Assembly (NCBI RefSeq): GCF_019656655.1
Contig: NZ_BPMV01000002.1
Coordinates: 62,001-126,000, forward strand
Source: Tsukamurella sp. TY48
GTDB lineage: Bacteria > Actinomycetota > Actinomycetes > Mycobacteriales > Mycobacteriaceae
Length of the DNA stretch: 64,000 nt
Direction: 5' to 3'
The translations under genes and the position numbers were made by a program. The notes under the pieces were generated by a model. The model was not told the DNA's origin, did no database searches, and worked only from the letters and a program-made list of their open reading frames with translations. Below, in pieces: positions 54,547 to 64,000 of the stretch. Numbering within the stretch: position 1 is the stretch's first letter; each line of letters opens with the position of its first letter.

Positions 54547-55115
54547 CAGCCCGTCTGCGTGAGCGCCTTGAGCCACCCCGCGGTCTGGTAAGCCCAGCCG
54601 TACACGGTGGCGCCGAGCGCTCTGCGCTCGGGGAAGTCGGTCATCTGCAGCGTCGCGACTGAGCAGCGTTCGAGGATGAATCGCGCGCGCTCCACGTGGG
54701 CGGTGGTGGTCACCACGATCACGCTCCGCCAGTTCCGTTCGGCGGCAAGCCGATTGAGTTCCTGTGCCTCGCCGCGAGTGGTCCAGGGCACGGGCAGGAA
54801 ACAGGTCACGCTCACATCGCGGATGGGCCGATCGCACAGTTCCTGCATCGTGGAGTCCGCGGCGCCCACCGAATTCGACAGGACGACCTGGGGAGCCAGC
54901 CCGCGGGAGGCCAGCTCGAGGCCGTACTCGAAACGATCGTAGGGATTGCCGCCCAGGACCACGATGGCGTCGGCCCGGGCGAGCTGATCGGCGGTCCGTG
55001 GGGCGACGTACGCACGATCGACCATCGTGGCCACGAGTGCGAGTACCACGACGACCACGGCCGCGACGATCGCACCGCGTCGGCTCAGTCGGCCGCTCCT
55101 CACCGGTTTACCCAC
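54543..55115 (-). CDS. YdcF/SanA/ElyC-family (DUF218) membrane-anchored protein
   Basis: 190-aa protein. One N-terminal helix (GAIVAAVVVVVLALVATMV) anchors a DUF218 domain outside the membrane: ADAIVVLGGNPYDRFEYGLELASRGLAPQVVLSN, then TRGEAQELNRLA and VIVVTTTAHVERARFILERC. Related E. coli proteins affect envelope barrier function. Four Cys residues in the mature part may form disulfides. Convergent with the permease and downstream, on the same strand, of the carrier-protein ligase gene. Confidence 0.85.
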   Translation of the reverse strand: MGKPVRSGRLSRRGAIVAAVVVVVLALVATMVDRAYVAPRTADQLARADAIVVLGGNPYDRFEYGLELASRGLAPQVVLSNSVGAADSTMQELCDRPIRDVSVTCFLPVPWTTRGEAQELNRLAAERNWRSVIVVTTTAHVERARFILERCSVATLQMTDFPERRALGATVYGWAYQTAGWLKALTQTGC

Positions 55116-55182
55116 GACAGAAGTATCTCCGCGGCGGCCACGACACGCGGAGCCGGGTGGTCACTCGGCGTGCGACGGTCGC

Positions 55183-56163
55183 TCAGAGTTGCGCGTTCAC
55201 CGCGCCGGGCCAGGTCGCACGCTCGAGGCCGTGCGTGGCGAGAAGGGCCAGCGCCACGCGCTCGATGCCGAAGCCCAGGCACGCACTGTGCGCCACCGCG
55301 CCGTCGACCGTGGTGATGCCGAACTGCGCGCCGAAATGGTCGCGGTGGTAGTTGCTCGACGCGACCGCCACGCCCGGCTGGTCGTCGCCGTAGATCCGCA
55401 CCACGAGCTCCGTCTTGAGATCGTCCGCACGCTGATCGGCGGCCAGGGCCGCGCCACCACGGCCGAAGAACGGGTCCACGGCGGGGGTGCTCTCGACGGT
55501 GAGCCCCAGGTCGGTGAGCAGATCGGCGGCGCGAGCCACCCAGCTGTCGCGGTGCGCGATCGCCGCGCGTTCGGTGCCCACCCGGACGATCTCGTGCATC
55601 CGGAAGGTCTGCAGGCGCGTGGGGTCGGCCGACGGCTCGTTGCGGAAGCAGTAGCCGGAGACGTCGACCCAGGCGCCGTCGCGGGGGAGGGTGCCCGTGA
55701 GTGTGGGGAAGACGGGGTGGCACGCGGACGGCACCAGCGCCAGCTCGCTGGAGCGGAGGTAGCCGCCCCAGTCGTGGCCCGCCGCGCGACCGGCCAGGAG
55801 GAGGCGATGCTCGGCGTCGCCCCCGCTGTACGTGGCCACCGCACCCGATAGGTGCGGGAAGGAGGCGATGTAATCGGTGCTGTCGAGGATCTGTCGCGGC
55901 ATCACCGGCGGGAAGGCCAGCACGGTGGCGGCTCCGCCGTGCACTTCGTGAATGGCGTCCGCGACGAGCGCGTCGACGGCGGTGACGAGCTTCTCGAACT
56001 CGGCGCCGCGGCCGTAGACGCCGTCGATGCCGGTGGGGACGAGGTGGCCGGCGTCGAACAGCGAGGTGCGGAACTGCTCGTGCAGCTCGTCCAGCGGGCT
56101 GATGCCGGACCCGCCGTGCTCGGCGATCTCTTCGGAATGGCGGGGTGCCGCGGTCAGAGTCAT
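55183..56163 (-). CDS. SerRS-like amino acid--[acyl-carrier-protein] ligase
   Basis: 326-aa class II synthetase catalytic core without the tRNA-binding coiled coil. It matches the amino acid:carrier-protein ligases, which activate Gly, Ala or another small amino acid with ATP and load it on the phosphopantetheine arm of a small carrier protein. Seen here: putative zinc ligands Cys148, Glu191 (or Glu176) and Cys295, motif 2 (FRNEPSADPTRLQTFRMHE) and motif 3 (LGFGIERVALAL). ATG follows GGAAGACG. The carrier-protein gene usually adjacent is not present in this window. Function of this family in the cell is unknown. Confidence 0.85.
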   Translation of the reverse strand: MTLTAAPRHSEEIAEHGGSGISPLDELHEQFRTSLFDAGHLVPTGIDGVYGRGAEFEKLVTAVDALVADAIHEVHGGAATVLAFPPVMPRQILDSTDYIASFPHLSGAVATYSGGDAEHRLLLAGRAAGHDWGGYLRSSELALVPSACHPVFPTLTGTLPRDGAWVDVSGYCFRNEPSADPTRLQTFRMHEIVRVGTERAAIAHRDSWVARAADLLTDLGLTVESTPAVDPFFGRGGAALAADQRADDLKTELVVRIYGDDQPGVAVASSNYHRDHFGAQFGITTVDGAVAHSACLGFGIERVALALLATHGLERATWPGAVNAQL

Positions 56164-56542
56164 GTGCGTCGTCTTCCCAGGCCGGTGACTGTAACGCCAC
56201 TCACGCTAGCAGGCCAACCGACACCGTGGAGCCGCACGGCTCGCGAATGCAAAGGTTGCGGGTCGGCGAGTCTCGGGCGTTCGATCGGGGAGATGTGTCG
56301 GCGAAGTTCACAACATGATGAGCAAATCTGGCTGCTATCAGCCCCGACCGGAATCGGCGCGCCGCTGATCCTGCTGCTCCGGCACCGCCCCGGTGAGCGC
56401 CGCGCATCACAATCGGCGAGAAATGTGATGTTCGCTATCGTGTCCCGATTCGCGATCGGGTTCCACGGCGAGTATTGGACAAGCAGACCTTCGCGACACC
56501 GGATCCGCCCGGGCTACGGTCGCGCAGTGTCCGGTGCCGCGG
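56164..56542. other. 379-bp non-coding stretch
   Basis: No convincing gene on either strand. Base composition is more AT-rich than the flanks. It holds the promoter region of the carrier-protein ligase (GTTACAGT near 56189, minus strand) and the 3' flank of the glycosylphosphotransferase gene. Nothing resembling a carrier-protein gene (no DSL phosphopantetheine site) was found. Confidence 0.6.
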
Positions 56543-57904
56543 TCAGCGTCCCTTGCCGAAGACCACGGAGGCCACCGTGAGCAGCAGGATCTTGGTGTCC
56601 AGCCACAGGCTCCAGTTCTCGATGTAGAAGTTGTCGTAGGACGCGCGATCGCGGATGTCGGTATCGCCGCGCAAGCCGTGGATCGCGGCCCATCCGGTGA
56701 GGCCCGCGTGCACCCGGTGCCGCGACTGATAGGCGGGGATGTCCACGCGGAAGCGGTCGACGAAGTGCGGTCGCTCGGGCCGCGGACCCACCATCGACAT
56801 ATCGCCGCGCACCACGTTCCACAGTTGCGGCAACTCGTCGATCGAGTACCGGCGCAGGAAGGAGCCGAGCCCCTGGGCCCGGTCGGAGGACCAGTCCGCA
56901 TCGGACACCTCGTCGGGCACGGGAGCCATGGTGCGGAACTTGTACAGCGTGAACAGGCGGCCGTCCTGGCCCACGCGGGTCTGCCGGAAGAGCACCGGTG
57001 CCGAGGGCTGCCCCAGCTTGATCGCGAGCGCGACAACCGCGAGGAGCGGCGAGAGCAGGAGAAGGCCGATCGAGGCGGTCGTCAGCGAGGTGATGCGCTT
57101 GACCCGCCAGTGGCTGGTGCGGAGCGCGAGCCGCCGCACCAGCACGAGCGGAATCGTGTGGATCCGGTCCATGTCCCGGTCCTGGTGCACGAACTCGTAG
57201 AGCCGCGGCACCACGTAGATCTCGCAGTCGAGCGTGTCGCACTCGCGCAGCGGCTCGACCAGAGTGGAATCCCGGTCCCGGGAGAAGGCCACGATCACCG
57301 TCTCGATGTCGCGCTCCTGGATCAGCCCGGCGAGATCGTGTCGCCGGGGGATCACCTCGGTGGGGAACACCATCGGGTCGAGCGGGTCGTCGTCCATCAC
57401 CAGCACCGGGCGCAACCCGTACATCGGGTACTCGATCATCGAATGCACCAGTTCGCCGGCCACCTTGCCGCCACCGATCACCAGGGTGCGCGCACCGTCC
57501 TCCGGATGGGCGGCCCGCCGCTTGCGCACCACGGCGTAATAGGCGATCCGCAGGGCGAGCAGGCTCGCCCAACACATCAACACCTGCGGCACCAGGGGGT
57601 GGTCGTCGTCCCAGTGCAGGGTGATCGCGAGCGGGGCGAGCAGCCACCCCGCGATCACCAACTGCGGGAGCGTGTCGAGCGCGCTCAGCGTGATCCGCGC
57701 ACGGTAGAGCCCGAACAGGTAGAACACGCCCACCGTGAGCGCCGTACCCAGAACCACCTTCGCAACGTGGGCCGACGGCGAATCGCCGGGGACGTAGGTG
57801 GAGCCGAGAAAACCCGCGACGGTCAGCGAATCGAGCATCGCGAGCGGCCAGGTGTGGCGACGCAGATGGCGGCCGCGAACGCCCCATCGTCCGTTCCCGC
57901 TCAT
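56543..57904 (-). CDS. Polyprenyl glycosylphosphotransferase (exopolysaccharide sugar transferase)
   Basis: 453-aa membrane enzyme of the WbaP/CpsE type that places the first sugar phosphate on undecaprenyl phosphate. Four or five N-terminal helices, a CoA-binding-like domain (ARTLVIGGGKVAGELVHSM), a helix near residues 260-285, then the catalytic domain: LFRQTRVGQDGRLFTLYKFRTM, YSIDELPQLWNVVRGDMSMVGPRPERP and GLTGWAAIHGLRGDT. ATG 57904 lies 3 bases after GGAGGGGG. No other polysaccharide genes are next to it, so the product is unknown. Confidence 0.92.
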   Translation of the reverse strand: MSGNGRWGVRGRHLRRHTWPLAMLDSLTVAGFLGSTYVPGDSPSAHVAKVVLGTALTVGVFYLFGLYRARITLSALDTLPQLVIAGWLLAPLAITLHWDDDHPLVPQVLMCWASLLALRIAYYAVVRKRRAAHPEDGARTLVIGGGKVAGELVHSMIEYPMYGLRPVLVMDDDPLDPMVFPTEVIPRRHDLAGLIQERDIETVIVAFSRDRDSTLVEPLRECDTLDCEIYVVPRLYEFVHQDRDMDRIHTIPLVLVRRLALRTSHWRVKRITSLTTASIGLLLLSPLLAVVALAIKLGQPSAPVLFRQTRVGQDGRLFTLYKFRTMAPVPDEVSDADWSSDRAQGLGSFLRRYSIDELPQLWNVVRGDMSMVGPRPERPHFVDRFRVDIPAYQSRHRVHAGLTGWAAIHGLRGDTDIRDRASYDNFYIENWSLWLDTKILLLTVASVVFGKGR

Positions 57905-58060
57905 GCACCCCCTCCACCGGCGACTGCTGTCGCAACACACCGAATATACCCACGACCCGCCGGTGCTCGTTGCGATCGTGGTGAGGCGGCCCTGACCTGG
58001 CCTTTGCCGAAACAGCACGAAATCTTGCCGAAATGTTCCCGGCGGGCGCACCGTGGAACC

Positions 58061-58927
58061 ATGACGAACCACGAGCATGCGCACGGCCTACCGGGAGACC
58101 GCGACTGGGCGACGATGACGGCCGAGCTGGAATCCGAGGCGGAGGTTTACCTCCCGTACGTCATGGCGGCCCTCGACGATCTGGATGCCCGGCGGTCGGG
58201 AGCAGGACCGTCGCGCATCCTCGATATCGGATCCGGCCCGGGCGTGTTCACCGCCGAGTTCGCGCGCCGGTACCCGCGGGCGCAGGTGACCGCGGTCGAC
58301 GGATCGGCGGACCTGCTCGCGCACGCCGCGCGTCGCGCCGCGCAGGGAGGGCATCCGATCGACACGCTCCGGGTCGACTTCCCGGCCGGGTTCGCCGCGC
58401 TGCCGCAGGCCGATCTGATCTGGTCGGCGCAGACCCTGCACCACGTGGGAGACCAGGCGGCGGCCGTCGCCGCGCTCGCCGGGAGGCTGGCGCCGGGCGG
58501 AGTCCTCGCGATCGCCGAGGGTGGTCTGCCCACCCGCTACCTGCCTCGCGACGTCGGCATCGGCCGCCCGGCCCTGCTCGATCGGCTCGACGCGCGGATC
58601 GCCGAGGGCTTCACCGCCATGCGTGCGGACCTCGACGATGCGGTCGAGCAACCCGAGGATTGGCCCGCCATCCTGCGCGCCGCCGGTCTGACTCAGGTGC
58701 GTGCCCGCACCTTCCTCGTGGACCGTCCCGCGCCGCTCGACGACGGTGCGCGGTCCGCGGTCGCCCGGATGCTGGGCCGCTATCTGCGGCTCGGTGACCG
58801 CCTCGATCCCGCCGATGCGCACACCCTGCACCGCCTGACCGACGCCGAGGACCCGGCCTCCGTCCTGCGCCGCGACGATGTCTTCGTGCTGGCTGCACGC
58901 ACCGTGTACACGGGAATCGCAGGATAG
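58061..58927 (+). CDS. Class I SAM-dependent methyltransferase
   Basis: 288-aa protein. SAM-binding motif I is RILDIGSGPGVFTAEFARRYP, motif II VTAVDGSADLL, post-II ADLIWSAQTLHHVGD and motif III RLAPGGVLAIAEGG. A C-terminal helical part may shape the acceptor site. The acceptor is unknown. Divergent from the glycosylphosphotransferase; the upstream 100 bp hold its promoter. A short GC hairpin (58928-58942) follows the stop. Confidence 0.85.
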   Translation: MTNHEHAHGLPGDRDWATMTAELESEAEVYLPYVMAALDDLDARRSGAGPSRILDIGSGPGVFTAEFARRYPRAQVTAVDGSADLLAHAARRAAQGGHPIDTLRVDFPAGFAALPQADLIWSAQTLHHVGDQAAAVAALAGRLAPGGVLAIAEGGLPTRYLPRDVGIGRPALLDRLDARIAEGFTAMRADLDDAVEQPEDWPAILRAAGLTQVRARTFLVDRPAPLDDGARSAVARMLGRYLRLGDRLDPADAHTLHRLTDAEDPASVLRRDDVFVLAARTVYTGIAG

Positions 58928-58942
58928 GAGGGCCGGGCCCTC
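58928..58942. terminator. Short GC-rich hairpin between methyltransferase and LGFP genes
   Basis: GAGGGCC-G-GGCCCTC, a 15-base palindromic hairpin just after the methyltransferase stop; possible weak terminator between convergent genes. Confidence 0.35.
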
Positions 58943-58967
58943 GGGATGAAAGGGTGGTGCTTCGGGC

Positions 58968-59519
58968 CTAGGAGACCGTCGCGACGCCGTCCTTGAACGT
59001 GATCGAGCCGTTCTGGAAGGTCTGCTTGATGGCGCCGTCCTCGGACTTCTCGTCACTGGTCGGGTAGCCGAGCTTGCCGCTCTCGTGGCCCTGCTCGCCC
59101 CACTTGGTGCCGATCACGCCGTGCACGACGTGCGCGCCGCTGGCCTCGCTCCAGTAGATGGTGCCGCCCTTGAGGGTGAGGAACTTGCCCTTGCCGTCCG
59201 GCAGGTCGGCGACCGGTCCGAGCGGACCGCCGAGGTGGCCCTTCTCGTAGCCGTACTGCGCGTACTCGGCGATGATCGGGGCGTCGGTGATGGTGACGGC
59301 GGCGCCGTCATCCGCCGCCGGGATGGTGGTCGACGGGACCACGGGTGCCGACTCGGAGGCGCCGGTGGGGGCGCCGGCCTCGGACGTGCTGGCCGCGGCG
59401 GCCGTGCTGCTCGCCGAATCGCCCGACGAGTCCTTGGACTGGTTGCAGGCGGTGAGGCTGACCGTCAGTGCGGCGGCGGCGACGACTGCACCGACCGTCC
59501 GGGTGGTCTTCGAGTTCAT
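58968..59519 (-). CDS. LGFP-repeat lipoprotein
   Basis: 183-aa secreted lipoprotein: signal peptide with lipobox SLTAC, a Ser/Ala/Thr-rich tether to about residue 75, then two LGFP repeats (GHLGGPLGPVADLPDGKGKF and GKLGYPTSDEKSEDGAIKQTF in outline). LGFP repeats occur on mycolic-acid bacteria surface proteins and may bind the arabinogalactan-peptidoglycan wall. No catalytic domain, so probably a wall-bridging or adaptor protein. ATG 59519 is chosen because GGAGCAAAG precedes it and the signal peptide begins there. Confidence 0.9.
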   Translation of the reverse strand: MNSKTTRTVGAVVAAAALTVSLTACNQSKDSSGDSASSTAAAASTSEAGAPTGASESAPVVPSTTIPAADDGAAVTITDAPIIAEYAQYGYEKGHLGGPLGPVADLPDGKGKFLTLKGGTIYWSEASGAHVVHGVIGTKWGEQGHESGKLGYPTSDEKSEDGAIKQTFQNGSITFKDGVATVS

Positions 59520-59579
59520 CTTTGCTCCTTCAATAGCGTGGATTGAACGTGAAAATGTAACCACAATGTCGCAATCGTG

Positions 59580-60350
59580 TCAGCGCGGTCGCACGGTTTG
59601 TATTTGATTGACCGTGCCGAAAGGCCCGTCGACGTCGTGAATCGTCGAGGTCGTGAGGCCGCTACCGTCGGTACCGGTCGACACCCGGGTGTTGAAACCC
59701 ATGCGATCGCCAACAGGGTCCCGGAACAGGTGAGCGGTCAGATCGAGGTTGGGAAAGGCCACCTCGCGGGGGTCCAGACGGCCGGTCATGCCGTTGGCGA
59801 TGTCGAGCAGGCGGGCGGCGCGGGCCACCGGACCGACCGGCTCGTCGTCGAGCAGGGGTACCGCGCTGTCGATCCAGTACGCGCCGTCGCCCGGGGCGAG
59901 CCGCACGCGCCGCGCCCGGGTGGAGGCGATGAAGCCGCCGGGCCAGACCGTGGTCGGGTCCCAGTCCGGCATCTCCTCGGCGGCGGGGATGGGGGCCAGC
60001 GTCGAGCCGGCGATGGCCGTCGTATCGCGACGATCGAGGAGCCAGGCGCGCAGCGTGAGGCCGACCCGGCCGCCGTGGCTCAGCCGCGCCTCGACCAATT
60101 CGATCGTGCGGCCCGGCCGGATCACCTCGACCGCCACCTCGACGACGTCCATCGGCAGCGTTCCGAGGATGTCGTAGGACAGGCGCGCGAGCCGCAGATC
60201 GTCGCCGCGGCGAGCGTCGCGGTCCTGTTCCACCACGTGGGCTAACAGCCCCATCGGGGGAGCGATGTGCTGTTCGGCGGTGTTCCATCCACCGGACACG
60301 TGCTCGGTGGGCCGGAACGAGGTGGCGGAGGTTCGCTCGAAGTACGGCAT
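59580..60350 (-). CDS. Acyl-CoA thioesterase-like protein (TesB-type double hotdog)
   Basis: 256-aa protein with two hotdog halves, annotated in actinobacteria as thioesterase family protein. Conserved: HIAPPMGLLAHVVEQ, LARLSYDILGTLPMDVVEVAVEVIRPGRTIELVEARLSH and the C-terminal NLDLTAHLFRDPVGDRMGFNTRV, which resembles acyl-CoA thioesterase II. ATG 60350 lies 6 bases after TATGCT, a leaderless start. Substrate unknown. Confidence 0.82.
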   Translation of the reverse strand: MPYFERTSATSFRPTEHVSGGWNTAEQHIAPPMGLLAHVVEQDRDARRGDDLRLARLSYDILGTLPMDVVEVAVEVIRPGRTIELVEARLSHGGRVGLTLRAWLLDRRDTTAIAGSTLAPIPAAEEMPDWDPTTVWPGGFIASTRARRVRLAPGDGAYWIDSAVPLLDDEPVGPVARAARLLDIANGMTGRLDPREVAFPNLDLTAHLFRDPVGDRMGFNTRVSTGTDGSGLTTSTIHDVDGPFGTVNQIQTVRPR

Positions 60351-60432
60351 GGCGTGAGCATACGCCCGCCACCTCGGCATTCCGCCGATCGGGTTAATGG
60401 GTAGTAACCGTAATCGGGGTCGCGGAGAGACG

Positions 60433-60470
60433 CGGACGCCCCGCGTTCGGTGAGAAACGCGGGGCGTCCG
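60433..60470 (-). terminator. Terminator of katG
   Basis: Perfect 15-bp inverted repeat CGGACGCCCCGCGTT / AACGCGGGGCGTCCG with an 8-base loop, 25 bp after the katG stop codon. Confidence 0.88.
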
Positions 60471-60494
60471 GACTGCCGGTCGGTACTCGGTCGG

Positions 60495-62705
<2,211 letters not shown>

Positions 62706-62848
62706 GACGTTCCTTTCGGTACGGGAGTGTTTTCGGCTGTACAGCAATGCCAGCGAGCCCTCCGATGCGCTCCGCCGATGGCGGCCGAGCGCGGGGCTGA
62801 GGAGGTCGCTTGCGATCCACCATACGTCCGTCGACCGACAGAATCCAG

Positions 62849-62869
62849 CTTTTCTGGAATTATTCAAGA
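62849..62869 (-). promoter_or_regulatory. Putative FurA-type operator/promoter of katG
   Basis: Minus-strand sequence TCTTGAATAATTCCAGAAAAG. From memory it closely resembles the AT-rich FurA operator of the mycobacterial furA-katG promoter (TCTTGACTGATTCCAGAAAAG), differing at two or three bases. It includes a -35-like TTGAAT. This AT-rich island stands out in a region of about 70% GC. Confidence 0.65.
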
Positions 62870-62967
62870 TTTCGTAGAAATTCGAGGTAGAGCGGCCTAT
62901 CGGTCCCGTAGGCAGGGCTTATCGACGGCCCCTGTCGGCGGGTCTCGCGGGCACCTGCCCGGCGCGG

Positions 62968-64000
62968 TCAGACGCTGATCCGGGCGCCCATCAGCACGGT
63001 CCGGTCGCCCGGGAGGTTGAAGTGATCGGCCGCATCGGCGGTGAGGTGCGAGGTGGCGATGAACAGCCGCTTGCGCCACGTGGCCATGCCGGGATCGTCG
63101 CCCAGGCGCAGGTCCATCTTCGACAGGAAGTAGGTGGCGTCGCTCAGGTCCAGCAGGCCCTCGGTGTCCTCGACGGTGAGCCGCGCCAGCGCCGTCGGCA
63201 GGTCGGGCGATTCGGCGTACCCGCACCGGACGGTGATGTGCGCGATCCCGTCGTAGCGGTCGCCCAGGTGATCGACGGTGATCCGCTCGGCGTCGCCGAG
63301 TCGGGGCCGGGTGTCGGTCTCGATCGAGGCGATCACCGTGCAGTCGTGGCGAATGTGGTTGCGCTCGACGTTCGCCCGCATCGCGAGCGGCGCGGTATCG
63401 GCGCCGCGGTTGAGGAAGACGGCCGTACCGGGAACCCGGTCCACGGGTGGGCGGCGCTTGCGGAGGTCCTGGACGAAGCCGAGCAGCGGACCCTCGAGCG
63501 CGGCGCGGCGTGCGGAGACCAGTTCCCGGCCCTGCTGCCAGGTCATCATCACGCAGAAGGCGATGGCGGCGATGGCGAGCGGGAGCCAGGCGCCGTGGGG
63601 GATCTTCGTGACATTGGCGGCGAGGAACAGCAGGTCGATCGTGAGCAGGACCGCCGCGGCGGCGGTGAGCAGCCAGCCGGGCACCGACCAGCGGCGGCGT
63701 GCGACGTAGAAGAACAGGATGGTGGTGATCGTGATCGTTCCGGTCACGGCCATGCCGAAGGCGTAGGCCAGTGCGGTGGAGCTGCGGAAGGCCAGGATCA
63801 GCACGATCACCGACACCATGAGCAGCCAGTTGATCCAGGGCACGTAGATCTGCCCGTAGGTCTTCTCGGAGGTGTGCACGATGCGCAGCCGAGGCAGGTA
63901 GCCCAGCTGCGCCGCCTGCGAGGCCACGGAGAAGGCACCCGTGATCACCGCCTGGGAGGCGATCACCGTGGCCGCGGTCGCCAGCAGCACCAGCGGCATG
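62968..64000 (-). CDS. kup: KUP-family potassium transporter, C-terminal part (5' end outside window)
   Basis: At least 343 residues of a K+/H+ symporter of the KUP/HAK type. Visible family blocks: ATVIASQAVITGAFSVASQAAQLGYLPRLRIVHTSE, GQIYVPWINWLLM, several helices to about 200 residues, then a hydrophilic C-terminal domain ending GARISV. The N-terminal helices and start lie beyond the right edge. Same strand as katG, but the 262-bp gap with its own promoter makes co-transcription unlikely. Confidence 0.93.
   Translation of the reverse strand, partial: MPLVLLATAATVIASQAVITGAFSVASQAAQLGYLPRLRIVHTSEKTYGQIYVPWINWLLMVSVIVLILAFRSSTALAYAFGMAVTGTITITTILFFYVARRRWSVPGWLLTAAAAVLLTIDLLFLAANVTKIPHGAWLPLAIAAIAFCVMMTWQQGRELVSARRAALEGPLLGFVQDLRKRRPPVDRVPGTAVFLNRGADTAPLAMRANVERNHIRHDCTVIASIETDTRPRLGDAERITVDHLGDRYDGIAHITVRCGYAESPDLPTALARLTVEDTEGLLDLSDATYFLSKMDLRLGDDPGMATWRKRLFIATSHLTADAADHFNLPGDRTVLMGARISV

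Noticed and set aside
56164-56542. Small carrier-protein gene beside the amino acid:carrier-protein ligase
   Set aside because: The only open frame (56201-56410, minus) has no DSL phosphopantetheine site or acidic helix pattern.

Overview
The window is a chromosomal segment of a very GC-rich actinobacterium, most likely of the order Mycobacteriales (Tsukamurella-, Gordonia- or Rhodococcus-like). Supporting signs are an LGFP-repeat lipoprotein, an LppX/LprAFG lipoprotein, a GuaB1-type enzyme, a DUF222/13E12 HNH protein, KatG, many GTG starts, many leaderless promoters, and gene order shared with Mycobacterium tuberculosis Rv1841c to Rv1859. The genus is an inference. I saw no tRNA, rRNA, insertion sequence, prophage or CRISPR array.

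Layout. 1-4240 (-): compact operon of a cytochrome b5-fused desaturase, a type III polyketide synthase and a cyclic-peptide-type ABC exporter, which looks like a small biosynthetic locus. 4485-5291: LppX-type lipoprotein. 5314-8335 (-): cobalamin riboswitch followed by a B12-type ABC transporter. 8413-12324 (-): M23 peptidase, a conserved protein annotated as a glycosylase, and two CNNM/CorC-type membrane proteins. 12483-18429: guaB1, a TM2 protein, blaR/blaI, a probable iron-regulated sRNA (MrsI/ncRv11846-like) with an IdeR-like box, PspC, a PaaI thioesterase and ndh. 18502-22589: CGNR regulator with EamA exporter, GNAT, ATP-grasp protein and an Arg/Gly-rich PadR regulator. 22564-25108 (-): modABC. 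25159-28347: small metabolic genes and an Rv0910-like protein. 28396-36832: recC-recB-recD joined by overlapping start and stop codons.

36834-45738: ketopantoate-reductase-like protein, HNH protein, a tetR-glycosyltransferase operon ending in a truncated ATP-synthase-c-like gene, NfeD/flotillin/MarR, DUF4395 and flavodoxin. 45812-55115: hydrolase, lactate-monooxygenase-like flavoprotein, antiporter, orphan MetQ, exonuclease III with no standard start codon, alcohol dehydrogenase, amino-acid permease and a YdcF-like protein. 55183-64000: SerRS-like amino acid:carrier-protein ligase, polyprenyl glycosylphosphotransferase, methyltransferase, LGFP lipoprotein, acyl-CoA thioesterase, katG behind a FurA-like box but without furA, and the 3' part of kup.

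Metal homeostasis recurs: B12 uptake, molybdate uptake, the iron-box sRNA and the Fur-like katG promoter. The least ordinary loci are the type III PKS operon, the orphan carrier-protein ligase, the single-helix c-subunit gene and the sRNA/BlaI intergenic region.
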